Below are positions 13,525 to 21,430 of a DNA stretch of 29,471 nt, piece by piece (position 1 is the stretch's first letter; every line of letters begins with the position of its first letter). The stretch is from CAZCFB01 sp964511535 (GTDB lineage Bacteria; Myxococcota_A; Polyangia; GCA-2747355; CAZCFB01), in the NCBI GenBank assembly GCA_964511535.1, contig CAZEFW010000122.1, positions 1 to 29,471 of the forward strand, written 5' to 3'. The translations under genes and the position numbers were made by a program. Under the pieces are notes generated by a model, which was not told the origin of the DNA, did not search any database, and worked only from the letters and a program-made list of their open reading frames with translations.

Positions 13525-14895
13525 CTACTTCGTGGGGGTCAGCTTCAGCGTGCGGGTGACCTTCTCGGTCTTGATGTCGAAGACCTTGACGCTGTCCTTC
13601 CAGTCCATGATCAGCAGGGACTCACCGTCGAGCGAGATGTTCAGCGACTGGCAGCTGACCTTGTTGGTCACCATACGCACGAAGCGCTTGGGCAGGTCCA
13701 GGTGGTGCAGCAGGTCGGAGCTGAGCAGGTAGACATCGCGGTTGTTGGTGCTCATGACGAAGTGGTCGAGGAACACCGAGGCGCCGCTCACCTTGCTCAC
13801 GGTGCGCGTGGCAGCGTCCACCACCCGCACCTCCTCCTTGGCGCCGAACCAGACCGAGTCCACCAGCACCACCTTGCCGTCGCGGGACACCGCGTAGCGC
13901 GGCAGCTTGTCGCCCACCTCCACGGTGGTGAACTTCAGCGTCTTGGTGTTGATGAACATCAGGTGGTAGCGGTCCGACGAGCGGGACGGCTTCTGGGACT
14001 TGTCCCCGAACAGGTCCCGGTCCAGCGCCGAGTCGCGGTCCAGGAACGCCACCGCGGTGTCGCCGCCAGGCGCCAGAGCCACCGGGCCGAAGCCGGGCAG
14101 GTTCTTGATGAACTTGCGCTGCTTGATGTCGATGACGCTCACCGGGTCGCTGCCGCACTGGGTGGGCGCCAAAAACGCCCTGCTGCCGTCCTTGGTGAGC
14201 ACCAGCGGCGACGAGCAGTTGGGCACCGAGATCTCCTCGCTGCGCCCCTCCACCGGCTCGATGATGCTGATCCGGGTGTTGAAGTTGCCGCCCTTGCGCG
14301 TGAACTCCTGGGTCACCAGGATCCGGCTACTGTCCGGGGTGATGTCCACGTCCTCGATCTTTCGCTTGGGCGTGAAGGCGGCGCGCATGCCGCCGTCCTT
14401 GGTGTCGAGGATGCGCATCCGCTTGTGGTCGGCCACCACCAGGAACTTGTCGTCCTTGCTCGGGTAGAGCCGCACCGCCCCCTCGAAGTCGAGCACGTCA
14501 TGCTTCCACAGCACCTTGCGCGTCTTCGGGTCGACGGCGAACACGCCCCGCGGGTGGCCGCCCTGGACCACCACGTAGAACCGCCGCGCCTTCTCGGCGA
14601 AGGCCACCCGCATGGGGATGCCCACGGCGTCCACGGTGTGCACCGCGCCCTTGACCAGGTCGCCCACCACGAGCTTGTCCCCCATGCGGGCCAGCACGTA
14701 GGCCCCCTGCGGGTCCACCGCGATGTCCTTGCGCCCGTCGCCGTTGGGGTCCTTGTAGCCGCCCAGGTTCACGCCACCCGAGTCGTTGTTGCCAGGGGCT
14801 TTCTGGTTGAAGGTGGCGCCTCCCTCGAAGCAGCCGCTGTACGGCGCGGCGAAGCAGAGGGTGACGAGGCCGAGGAGCAAAAGTGCCCGCTTCAT
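13525..14895 (-). CDS. Exported beta-propeller (YVTN/WD-like) protein
   Basis: The 456-residue protein begins with a signal peptide; Cys22 (PYSGC) might be lipidated but the lipobox is poor. A calcium-type loop DPNGDGRKD lies near 49-57. From about 58 to the end, repeated blades of roughly 40-50 residues end in patterns such as VFAVDPKTRKVLWKHD, ISIIEPVEGRSEEI and VKVFDIKTEKVTRTL. This is typical of YVTN/NHL-type propellers, which serve binding or scaffold roles. A strong ribosome site (CAGGAGGA) precedes ATG 14895, and a perfect TATAAT lies at 14925-14930. It converges on the Cys-rich lipoprotein gene. The ligand is unknown. Confidence 0.8.
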   Translation of the reverse strand: MKRALLLLGLVTLCFAAPYSGCFEGGATFNQKAPGNNDSGGVNLGGYKDPNGDGRKDIAVDPQGAYVLARMGDKLVVGDLVKGAVHTVDAVGIPMRVAFAEKARRFYVVVQGGHPRGVFAVDPKTRKVLWKHDVLDFEGAVRLYPSKDDKFLVVADHKRMRILDTKDGGMRAAFTPKRKIEDVDITPDSSRILVTQEFTRKGGNFNTRISIIEPVEGRSEEISVPNCSSPLVLTKDGSRAFLAPTQCGSDPVSVIDIKQRKFIKNLPGFGPVALAPGGDTAVAFLDRDSALDRDLFGDKSQKPSRSSDRYHLMFINTKTLKFTTVEVGDKLPRYAVSRDGKVVLVDSVWFGAKEEVRVVDAATRTVSKVSGASVFLDHFVMSTNNRDVYLLSSDLLHHLDLPKRFVRMVTNKVSCQSLNISLDGESLLIMDWKDSVKVFDIKTEKVTRTLKLTPTK

Positions 14896-14924
14896 GGGTT
14901 CCTCCTGATCATTCCGAAGCAGAT

Positions 14925-14930
14925 ATTATA
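14925..14930 (-). promoter_or_regulatory. -10 element of the propeller gene
   Basis: Perfect TATAAT on the minus strand, 29 bp before the ATG. No -35 hexamer is recognisable at 16-18 bp. Confidence 0.55.
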
Positions 14931-14995
14931 TCGCATCTCTTTCAGGCGACCGCCGTGGAGTGCTGGGAGCCGCCAGACGGCGACGGGAGGAGCCG

Positions 14996-16405
14996 CTACA
15001 CGGCTACGGGAGAAACGCGTTTTCTGATCAGTTTGATGGAGAGCAGCCGGTACAGGATCTGGCTCACTTCGAAGGAGCCCATGCGGCTGGAGCGTACGAT
15101 CTCCTTGACCGCGTTCTTGCCGTTGACCAGCTCCAGGATCGACAGCTCCTCGCGGGTCAGGCGGCCTCGGCCCATGCGGCTGACCGCGTCCTCGTTGCGC
15201 AGGAACACGATGTCGAAGTTGTCGATCTCCCGCTCGATCAGGTGCCACTCGTCCACCCGGCGGAAGCCCTCCATCAGGATGCTGTCCACGCTCAGCTCCA
15301 GCGCGGCGGTGGCAGCCAGCGGCGAGAGCTGGGACGCCGGGTAGAACGCGAACCGCCCTGACTTCCAGCGCAGCAGCTCGTAGACCAGCTCCTGGGTCTG
15401 CTGGCGGATGGCGGCCTGAAGATCCTCCTCGCTGAGCACCGACTCCTGCACCAGGGTCTCGCCCAGCAGCTGGTCGCGCTCGCGCGCCAGGGCCAGCAGC
15501 CGATCGAGCTCCGCCCGGGAGGTGACCTCCTGCTCCAGCAGGAAGCGCCCCAGCAGGAACTCCTCGGGGATGCCCTTGGCCACTGCCTGCTGCACCATGC
15601 CGTCCTTGAAGTGGACCTCCACGTTGGCCAGCCCCCGGGTGACCAGCATGGTCCCCTGCTGCTCCTGCTGTCCCAGCAGCAGCAGCACCTCGGCCAGGGG
15701 CACGAGGCTCAGGTCCCCCGCCAGCGCCGCATCACTGCCGGTGAGGTCGGGGGCAGCGCTGCGCAGCTTGCCCAGCAGCTGGTCGAGGGTGTCGACGGAG
15801 AGGTTCTCCTCCATGTCCTCGGCGAGCTGCACGTCGTCCAGGGGATCACCCCGTTCGGCCGAGCCGAGCCCCGCAGCCTTGGCCGCCACCTTGCACAGAG
15901 TGCGGCGGAAGCCCTCGAGGTTGATCCGGCGAGCTTCGCGCGCCTGCCGCGCCGCCGCTGACGCCGCCTCGGAGGTCACCTCCAGCTCCAGGTCGATGTC
16001 CTGGGTGGTCCCCTCCTCGAAGTTGCCGTCCTCGTACTTGTTGATGGTGTGCTGCACCACGCCCGTGATGGCCTCGGGAGAGAACGGCTTGGTGATGTAG
16101 TCCACGATCCCCATCACCTTGACGAACCGCTCGCCCACCTGGTCCCCCTTGGCGCTCATGAGCACCACGGGGACATCCTTGAGCGTGTCCTCCTGATGCA
16201 GCGCGCGGCACACCTGGTAGCCGTTCATCTTGGGCATGACGAAGTCGAGCAGGATCACCTGGGGCCGCGTCTCCTTGGCCACCTCGATCCCCTCGTCCCC
16301 ATCGCTTGCCGTGACGACGTTGTAGCCCTCCTTGGTCAGCACGAGCTGAACGACCTTCAGGATCGTCGGGCTATCGTCGATGACCAGGACTGTTTCACCA
16401 GCCAT
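14996..16405 (-). CDS. Response regulator with DUF4388 output region
   Basis: A 469-residue cytoplasmic protein. Residues 1-120 are a complete receiver domain: Asp10/Asp11, phospho-acceptor Asp54 (LLDFVMP), Ser84 and Lys106. A linker follows at 120-225. A DUF4388 domain, found in many myxobacterial signalling proteins, covers about 229-385 (GDLSLVPLAEVLLLLG, VEVHFKDG). The last 55 residues look like a small winged helix (LTREELSILELVNG to the end). The domain order suggests a phosphorylation-controlled interaction or gene regulation protein; no kinase gene is adjacent. ATG 16405 has AAGGCG as ribosome site, and GATAAT at 16428-16433 is a likely -10. Confidence 0.88.
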   Translation of the reverse strand: MAGETVLVIDDSPTILKVVQLVLTKEGYNVVTASDGDEGIEVAKETRPQVILLDFVMPKMNGYQVCRALHQEDTLKDVPVVLMSAKGDQVGERFVKVMGIVDYITKPFSPEAITGVVQHTINKYEDGNFEEGTTQDIDLELEVTSEAASAAARQAREARRINLEGFRRTLCKVAAKAAGLGSAERGDPLDDVQLAEDMEENLSVDTLDQLLGKLRSAAPDLTGSDAALAGDLSLVPLAEVLLLLGQQEQQGTMLVTRGLANVEVHFKDGMVQQAVAKGIPEEFLLGRFLLEQEVTSRAELDRLLALARERDQLLGETLVQESVLSEEDLQAAIRQQTQELVYELLRWKSGRFAFYPASQLSPLAATAALELSVDSILMEGFRRVDEWHLIEREIDNFDIVFLRNEDAVSRMGRGRLTREELSILELVNGKNAVKEIVRSSRMGSFEVSQILYRLLSIKLIRKRVSPVAV

Positions 16406-16427
16406 TTTTCGCCTTGTTCACTAAGAG

Positions 16428-16433
16428 ATTATC
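16428..16433 (-). promoter_or_regulatory. -10 element of the receiver-DUF4388 gene
   Basis: GATAAT (5 of 6 to consensus) on the minus strand, 22 bp before the ATG at 16405. No convincing -35 was found. Confidence 0.4.
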
Positions 16434-16511
16434 CCCGCGAAACGGTAGCACCGCGCTTCTCCGGGGGTCAAGGTGGGGGAAGGCTTCAGGGGATCCGGTC
16501 CGGGCGCGTTT

Positions 16512-16931
16512 TTACCTGGTGCCGGCGCCTTTCCAGCGGAACGGCCGTGACATGAGCCGGCTCAGCTTGGTGCGCTCGGTCTCGCCCTTGTGGTTCACCA
16601 GCAAGATCGGCAGGTCCACGCAGAACTCGGCCATGAACTGCAGGCACTGGCCGCAGGGCGGCGCCGGGGGGGAGGACGCTGTGGCCACCGCCATGGCGGC
16701 GAACGCCTTGTGCCCCGCGGCCACCGCGGTGGTGATGGCGTTACGCTCCGCGCACAGGCACAGGCCGTACGACGCGTTCTCCACGTTGCATCCGCCGATC
16801 ACCTCCCCCTCGTCGGTGAGCAGGGCCGCGCCCACCTTGAAGCGGGAGTAAGGGGCATAGGCCGCCTTGCGCGCCCGCAGCGACTCGGTGGCCAGTGCGT
16901 CCCAGGCCTTGGCCGATATACGCCGGGCCAT
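16512..16931 (-). CDS. cdd: Cytidine deaminase
   Basis: The 139-residue enzyme hydrolyses cytidine and deoxycytidine to uridine and deoxyuridine plus ammonia. The zinc and catalytic residues are plain: Cys60, Glu62 in CLCAERNA, and Cys93/Cys96 in PPCGQC. This is the three-Cys pattern of the small homotetrameric class. The substrate-binding FKVGAAL and GCNVENASYG are also present. It starts 5 bp after the pnp stop codon, so the two are one operon. It feeds uridine or deoxyuridine to the phosphorolysis step. The usual length is 130-140 residues, so the gene is complete. Confidence 0.96.
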   Translation of the reverse strand: MARRISAKAWDALATESLRARKAAYAPYSRFKVGAALLTDEGEVIGGCNVENASYGLCLCAERNAITTAVAAGHKAFAAMAVATASSPPAPPCGQCLQFMAEFCVDLPILLVNHKGETERTKLSRLMSRPFRWKGAGTR

Positions 16932-16936
16932 TGGAT

Positions 16937-17767
16937 CTACACCTGCTGGCCCATCGCCCTGACCACGGCGGTGAGCAAATTGATGAAGGTCTCCTTGACG
17001 CGCTCGGCAGTCTCCTTGACCTCCTCGTGGGAGAGGGTCTCCTGCAGGCCGGCAGCCTTGTTGGTCACGCAGGAGATGCCGAGCACCTTGGCTCCCATGT
17101 GCCGCACCGCGATGGCCTCGGGCACTGTGGACATGCCGGCCAGATCGGCCCCGGCGCGGCGGGCGAGCCGGATCTCCGCTGGCGTCTCGTAGGACGGGCC
17201 GAGCATCCAGTTGTAGATCCCCTCGCGCAGGGAGATTCCGAGGTCCCGCGCCTGGGCGAAGGCCAGCTCGCGCAGCTTCAGGTCATACGCCTCGCTCATG
17301 TCGGGGAAGCGCGGACCGAGGCGGTCGTCGTTGTCCCCCACAAGCGGGTTCTGGCCGGTGAAGTTGATGTGGTCGCCGATGAGCACAAGGTCACCCGGCT
17401 CCAGCGCGGTGTTGATGCCGCCGGCGGCGTTGGTGATCACCAGTACCTCGCAGCCCACCTTGACCAGGGTGCGGGCGGGCAGCACCACCTGGGAGATGGG
17501 GTGCCCCTCGTACAGGTGCACGCGCCCCTGCATGGCCAGCACGTTTGTCTCGCCGCAGCGCCCGGACACCAGCTGCCCGGCGTGGCCCTTGACCTTGCTC
17601 TGGGCGAAGCCGGGGATCTCGCCATAGTCCACGGTTTTGGGATCTTCGAGAGTGTCGGCGAAGCTGCCGAGCCCCGAGCCGAGCACCACTCCCACCTTGG
17701 GCTGGTGGGGCGCGATGGCCGCCTGCACCACATCCGCGGCCTTGCACACATCATCGTATACGCTCAT
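16937..17767 (-). CDS. pnp: Purine-nucleoside phosphorylase
   Basis: The 276-residue enzyme splits purine nucleosides with phosphate into base and (deoxy)ribose-1-phosphate. It belongs to the trimeric class I PNPs: GSGLG at 30-34, the HLYEGH segment at 84-89, NAAGGIN near 113-119, and GMSTVPE at 211-217. Glu198 and Asn236 (NKAAG) correspond to the pair that selects 6-oxopurines, so inosine and guanosine are the likely substrates. ATG 17767 follows a strong ribosome site (AGGAGGAG). It is the first gene of a pnp-cdd operon and works with the deo genes further right on the same strand. Confidence 0.95.
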   Translation of the reverse strand: MSVYDDVCKAADVVQAAIAPHQPKVGVVLGSGLGSFADTLEDPKTVDYGEIPGFAQSKVKGHAGQLVSGRCGETNVLAMQGRVHLYEGHPISQVVLPARTLVKVGCEVLVITNAAGGINTALEPGDLVLIGDHINFTGQNPLVGDNDDRLGPRFPDMSEAYDLKLRELAFAQARDLGISLREGIYNWMLGPSYETPAEIRLARRAGADLAGMSTVPEAIAVRHMGAKVLGISCVTNKAAGLQETLSHEEVKETAERVKETFINLLTAVVRAMGQQV

Positions 17768-17868
17768 GTCGTCCGGTCTCCTCCTGTTATCTGATAGTAA
17801 CCAGCGAGGGGAGCATGTCGAATTTTCTGGGCTTTTCCATGTACACTGGGCACTGGAGGGGATGCACG

Positions 17869-19491
17869 ATGATCCACGAGGGTGCCGGAACCTGGGTCGT
17901 GGCAGGAGCCATGGCCGCGCTGCTGGCAGCCGGGTGCTCTGACAGCACGGTCGCACCTGTGGCCGACGGGTCCCGGCCCGACGTCAGGGCCCTGGACGCG
18001 GCGCTCCCCGACGGGCGCGCTGCTGACCTGCCAGGAGCAGACCTGCCGCTGCCCGATCTCCACGCTCCGGACTTGCCCTCGGTGGACCTCGCGAATCCGG
18101 ACCTGCCGCCGCCCGACCTGCCGCCGCCCGATCTGGCGAAACCGGACCTGCCGCCACCCGACCTGCCGCCGCCCGATCTGGCGAAACCGGATCTGTCCAT
18201 GCCGGACCAGGCGAAGCCAGATCTGCCCCTGCCCGACGGCCCATCCGCCGACGTCAGCCCCCCCACGGGCTGCGGCAAGGCGCTGCTGCCGTACAGCGGC
18301 GGGCTGTGCGGCCCCAAGGCCAAGCCGTGCAAGGTGAAGATCTCCGAGAAGGTGCCGGTGCCCACGGCCGTGCGCAACGCAGGCCCCTCCCTGGCACCGG
18401 TGAGCGGCGGGGCGGTGGACCTGCTGATCCCGGACTCCACCAAGGGCCAGGTGGGCTACCTGGCCCATCGCAGCGGCGCCGCCAAGTGGCAGGTGACCAA
18501 GGTGGCCATGTCCGTCACGGCGGGCACGCTGATGCGCCCCACGGCCGGGGGCCTGTCCGCGCTGATCTACGGCTGGTACGGCAGCGGCAAAACCACCACC
18601 TACTGGGCCGGCTCGGCGGGCGGCGCCTGGAAGAAGGTCGACGCCCCGCCGGCCAGTCAGGGCGGCTACCCGGGCACCACGCAGATGGATCAGGCGGGCT
18701 GCGTGCACGCCATCTACTACCGCAACGACGGCAGCGGGCTGAACTACGGGGTGCGCTCCAGCGGCTGGAAGCAGCACGCATCCATGCTCGGGTTCAGCCG
18801 CTCGGCGCTGGCCCTGGCGCCCAACGGCGTGGCGCACCTGACCACCTGGCGGGCCGCCTGGCCCGGCAAGCCGGCCGGGCTGTACTGGGCCGTGCCCGGG
18901 CTCAAAGAGGAGCTGGTCTCCTCGGCCGGCGGCACCGCCACCCACACCGGCCAGATCGGCATGGCCCTGGCCGCCACCGCCGGCGGCGAGGTCGAGCTGC
19001 TGGCGTACCGCTGGGACAAGGCGTTCAAAAAGCGCCAGCTGATCCATGTGCGGCGCCCCGCCACGGGCGGCTGGGTCATCACCCCGCTGGCGCAAACCAC
19101 AAGCACCCAGTGCGGCCAGTGTCAGGTGGGCCTGTGCAACTACGACTACCACGAGTACGCGCCGCTGGCCGCGGTGGCCAGCGCCAGCGGAGATGTGCGG
19201 CTGCTGTACGCCCATCGCCACCGCAAGGGGACCTTGCAGGGCAAAAAGCCCCACCCGTTCGGCTACTGCCAGTGGCACCTGGTCAGCGACAGCTCCACCG
19301 GCGATGTGAGCATGGCCTGGTACGCCGGGGCGAAGGTGCAGACCGCCACCGTGGCCACCGGCATCAAGCCGCTGGACGACGGCGTGGCCCACCTGGACAG
19401 CAAGGGCCAGATCCACATGGCCTTTCAGACCCTGGTCCCAGGCTCGCAGGGCTTCACGACCGACATCCGCTACCTGGTGGTCGGGCCTTAA
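17869..19491 (+). CDS. Lipoprotein with pentapeptide PD stalk and propeller-like domain
   Basis: The 540-residue protein has a lipoprotein signal (LLAAGC, Cys23). Residues 59-123 form thirteen 5-residue units such as LPPPD and LAKPD, a Pro/Asp stalk. From about 135 the chain contains repeated short-strand blocks with Gly/Trp turns (GWYGSGKTTTYWAG, HLTTWRAAWPGKP, LLAYRWDKAF), suggesting a beta-propeller; no catalytic motif is seen. ATG 17869 is chosen because GGAGGG lies 8 nt upstream; in-frame ATGs at 17815 and 17839 have no ribosome site. It is the only plus-strand gene in the nucleoside region, and its stop overlaps the convergent neighbour's stop at 19488-19491. Confidence 0.8.
   Translation: MIHEGAGTWVVAGAMAALLAAGCSDSTVAPVADGSRPDVRALDAALPDGRAADLPGADLPLPDLHAPDLPSVDLANPDLPPPDLPPPDLAKPDLPPPDLPPPDLAKPDLSMPDQAKPDLPLPDGPSADVSPPTGCGKALLPYSGGLCGPKAKPCKVKISEKVPVPTAVRNAGPSLAPVSGGAVDLLIPDSTKGQVGYLAHRSGAAKWQVTKVAMSVTAGTLMRPTAGGLSALIYGWYGSGKTTTYWAGSAGGAWKKVDAPPASQGGYPGTTQMDQAGCVHAIYYRNDGSGLNYGVRSSGWKQHASMLGFSRSALALAPNGVAHLTTWRAAWPGKPAGLYWAVPGLKEELVSSAGGTATHTGQIGMALAATAGGEVELLAYRWDKAFKKRQLIHVRRPATGGWVITPLAQTTSTQCGQCQVGLCNYDYHEYAPLAAVASASGDVRLLYAHRHRKGTLQGKKPHPFGYCQWHLVSDSSTGDVSMAWYAGAKVQTATVATGIKPLDDGVAHLDSKGQIHMAFQTLVPGSQGFTTDIRYLVVGP
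18043..18237 (+). repeat. 15-bp tandem repeat coding for the PD stalk
   Basis: Thirteen in-frame 15-bp units of the L-x-x-P-D type (one reads L-P-S-V-D and one begins with Gln). A 45-bp block coding LPPPD, LPPPD, LAKPD occurs twice in a row. Confidence 0.85.
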
Positions 19492-19934
19492 GGCCGGTAC
19501 GACACCTCGAAGCCGGCCGCCTCGAACTCGGGGCCGACGCCGCAGCGCTCGCATCTCAGCTTGTTCGGCTCACGGGAGTCCCAGCTGAAGTCGGAGTCGT
19601 GGCACGGGAAGCGGTAAGCGAAGAAGAGGGTGTAGCGGCAGCCGCCGTCCACGCGCCGCTCGCCAAACGAGACCCGGCTGTCCTTGTCCATCAGCCGGTC
19701 CCACGGGCCGGTGTAGATCGCCTCACGCTGGATCTTCTGGAACGCCTCGGGGCAGCAGCCGTCGCCGCACGCGGCGCGGAACCGCTTGACCAGCGACAGC
19801 GCCGGGCCGGCCTGCAGCTCGGCGCAGTTCTTGACGCAGGGCCAGATGAAGCCGACCACGAGCAGTGCGGCGAGCCCGAGCATGACCAGCAACGCGATGC
19901 GCTTGAACCAGCTGGCGCGCCCGCGCGCTGCCAT
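19488..19934 (-). CDS. Small single-helix membrane protein, Cys-rich
   Basis: A 148-residue protein that I do not recognise. One transmembrane helix lies at about 12-31, after a short positive N-terminus, so the remaining part is probably periplasmic. Nine Cys occur after the helix (33, 37, 56, 60, 61, 99, 111, 128, 131), including CGDGCC and CERCG, suggesting disulfides or metal binding. ATG 19934 shares a base with the stop codon of the permease gene (TGATG), so it is translationally coupled as the last gene of the deo operon. A link to nucleoside uptake is possible but not shown. Its TAA shares bases with the TAA of the convergent lipoprotein gene. Confidence 0.7.
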   Translation of the reverse strand: MAARGRASWFKRIALLVMLGLAALLVVGFIWPCVKNCAELQAGPALSLVKRFRAACGDGCCPEAFQKIQREAIYTGPWDRLMDKDSRVSFGERRVDGGCRYTLFFAYRFPCHDSDFSWDSREPNKLRCERCGVGPEFEAAGFEVSYRP

Positions 19935-21430
19935 CAGACGAAGAAGCCCGCGATGGTGCCCGACAGGCAGGAGACGATGGCGCCGGCGAACATGGCGAAC
20001 AGGCCCAGCCGCGCCAGGTCGCCGCGCCGCTCCGGGGCCATGCCGCCGATGCCGCCGATCTGGATGCCGATGGACGCCACGTTGGCGAAGCCGCACAGCG
20101 AGTAGCTGGCGATGACCGCGCTGCGCCGTGACAGCATGGCGGTGCTGCCCTGCAGCACGCTCTTGAGGTGCAAGAAGGCGATGAGCTCGGTGAGCACCAG
20201 CTTCTCGCCCAGCAGCTGGCCCACCAGGTTGGCCTCGGACCAGGGCACGCCCATGCACCACGCCAGCGGGTGCAGGATCCAGCCGAGGATGCCCTGGATG
20301 CTCAGGCCCGCCAGGCCGAAGACGGCGTTGAACAGCGACACCAGCCCCACGAAGCCCACCAGCACCGCGGTGATGTTGAGCACCAGGCCCATGCCCTCGG
20401 TGGCGCCGCGTGCCGCCGCCTCGATGGCGTTCTGATCCGGGCGCTCCACCTCCAGCTTCAGCGAGCCCGCCGTGGCCGACTCCTCGGTCTCGGGGTACAT
20501 CAGCTTGGCCACGGCCAGGGCGCACGGCGCGGCCATGATGGAGCAGGTCACCAGGTGTCCGGCGATGCCGTCGATGTCCTTGAGCAACGAGACGTAGATG
20601 GCCAGCACGCCCCCGGCCACGGTGGCGAAGCCGCCGGTCATCACCGCCATCAGCTCGCTGTGGGTCATGCGCTGCACGAACGGTTTGACCATCAGCGGCG
20701 CCTCGGTCTGGCCCACGAAGATGTTGGCGGTGCAGGAGAGCGTCTCAGAGCCGCTGGTGCGCATGGCGTAGACCATGGCCCGGCTGATCCCCTTGACGAT
20801 GACCTGCATGATGCCCAGGTGGTACAGCAGCGTGATCAGCGACGAGAAGAAGATCACGGTGGGCAGGATCCAGAAGGCGAAGTTCTTGAGCACCGGGCTG
20901 GTGCGCCCGATGAACAGCTCGGTGGTCATCTTGCCGTCATTGGCCGGGCTGAAGGTGACCTGGTGCATGGCAGTGGACTGCATGACGAAGTCGATGCCCG
21001 TCTCGGCGAAGGAGAGCAGCTTGCGCACCCCCACGTCCACGACGTCGAAGAAGAACTGGCCCACCACCGGGTTGAGCACGATGAGGGCGAAGCAGGCCTG
21101 CAGCCCCAGGCCGAACACCACGGGCCGCCACAGCACATGCTTGCGCTTGCGCGATACGGCGTAGGCGATGCCGAGCAGCAGGACATAGCCGATGACCCCT
21201 TGAAAGCGCGTGGCCCCGGCCGGGTCGGGCAGGAAGTTCTGGCCCATGCGGCCGGCGCCAGTGGTCGCCTCCTTGGTGGCCTCCTCCTTGGCCGGGGCGG
21301 CCTCCTCCACCCTGGGCTTGTCGTCCTGGCCCCGGGCGCGCTCTGGCGACAGCCAGGACAGGCCCATGCTCACCACCCCCACCAGAACGAAGAACCCCAA
21401 CCACCTCCCCCTGCGCCCCCGCCAGATCAA
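19934..21430 (-). CDS. nupC: Concentrative nucleoside transporter with N-terminal extension (NupC-like)
   Basis: A 498-residue transporter of the CNT/NupC family, which imports nucleosides with a cation. The core has about ten hydrophobic segments from 75 on, and the central signature ETLSCTANIFVGQTEAPLMV at 227-246 corresponds to the substrate and ion-binding region. Unusually, the first 75 residues form a signal-like segment (Arg-rich, then FFVLVGVVSMGLSWL, then ARGQ) and a Glu/Ala/Lys-rich linker before the family core. The start is TTG 21430, overlapping the deoA stop as TTGA; ATG 21367 would remove most of the signal. It sits between deoA and a small membrane protein gene. Confidence 0.88.
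   Translation of the reverse strand: MIWRGRRGRWLGFFVLVGVVSMGLSWLSPERARGQDDKPRVEEAAPAKEEATKEATTGAGRMGQNFLPDPAGATRFQGVIGYVLLLGIAYAVSRKRKHVLWRPVVFGLGLQACFALIVLNPVVGQFFFDVVDVGVRKLLSFAETGIDFVMQSTAMHQVTFSPANDGKMTTELFIGRTSPVLKNFAFWILPTVIFFSSLITLLYHLGIMQVIVKGISRAMVYAMRTSGSETLSCTANIFVGQTEAPLMVKPFVQRMTHSELMAVMTGGFATVAGGVLAIYVSLLKDIDGIAGHLVTCSIMAAPCALAVAKLMYPETEESATAGSLKLEVERPDQNAIEAAARGATEGMGLVLNITAVLVGFVGLVSLFNAVFGLAGLSIQGILGWILHPLAWCMGVPWSEANLVGQLLGEKLVLTELIAFLHLKSVLQGSTAMLSRRSAVIASYSLCGFANVASIGIQIGGIGGMAPERRGDLARLGLFAMFAGAIVSCLSGTIAGFFV

Noticed and set aside
13702..15027. Plus-strand open frame of about 440 codons
   Set aside because: Low-complexity His/Val/Leu-rich translation opposite the propeller gene, which has a good start and signal peptide.
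18043..18237. Non-coding repeat array or CRISPR
   Set aside because: The 15-bp units stay in frame and code a Pro/Asp stalk within a lipoprotein gene.
17764..19554. Minus-strand open frame of almost 600 codons with repeated VGWRQVRFRQIG-like units
   Set aside because: Antisense of the PD-repeat lipoprotein; the repeats arise from the 15-bp units.
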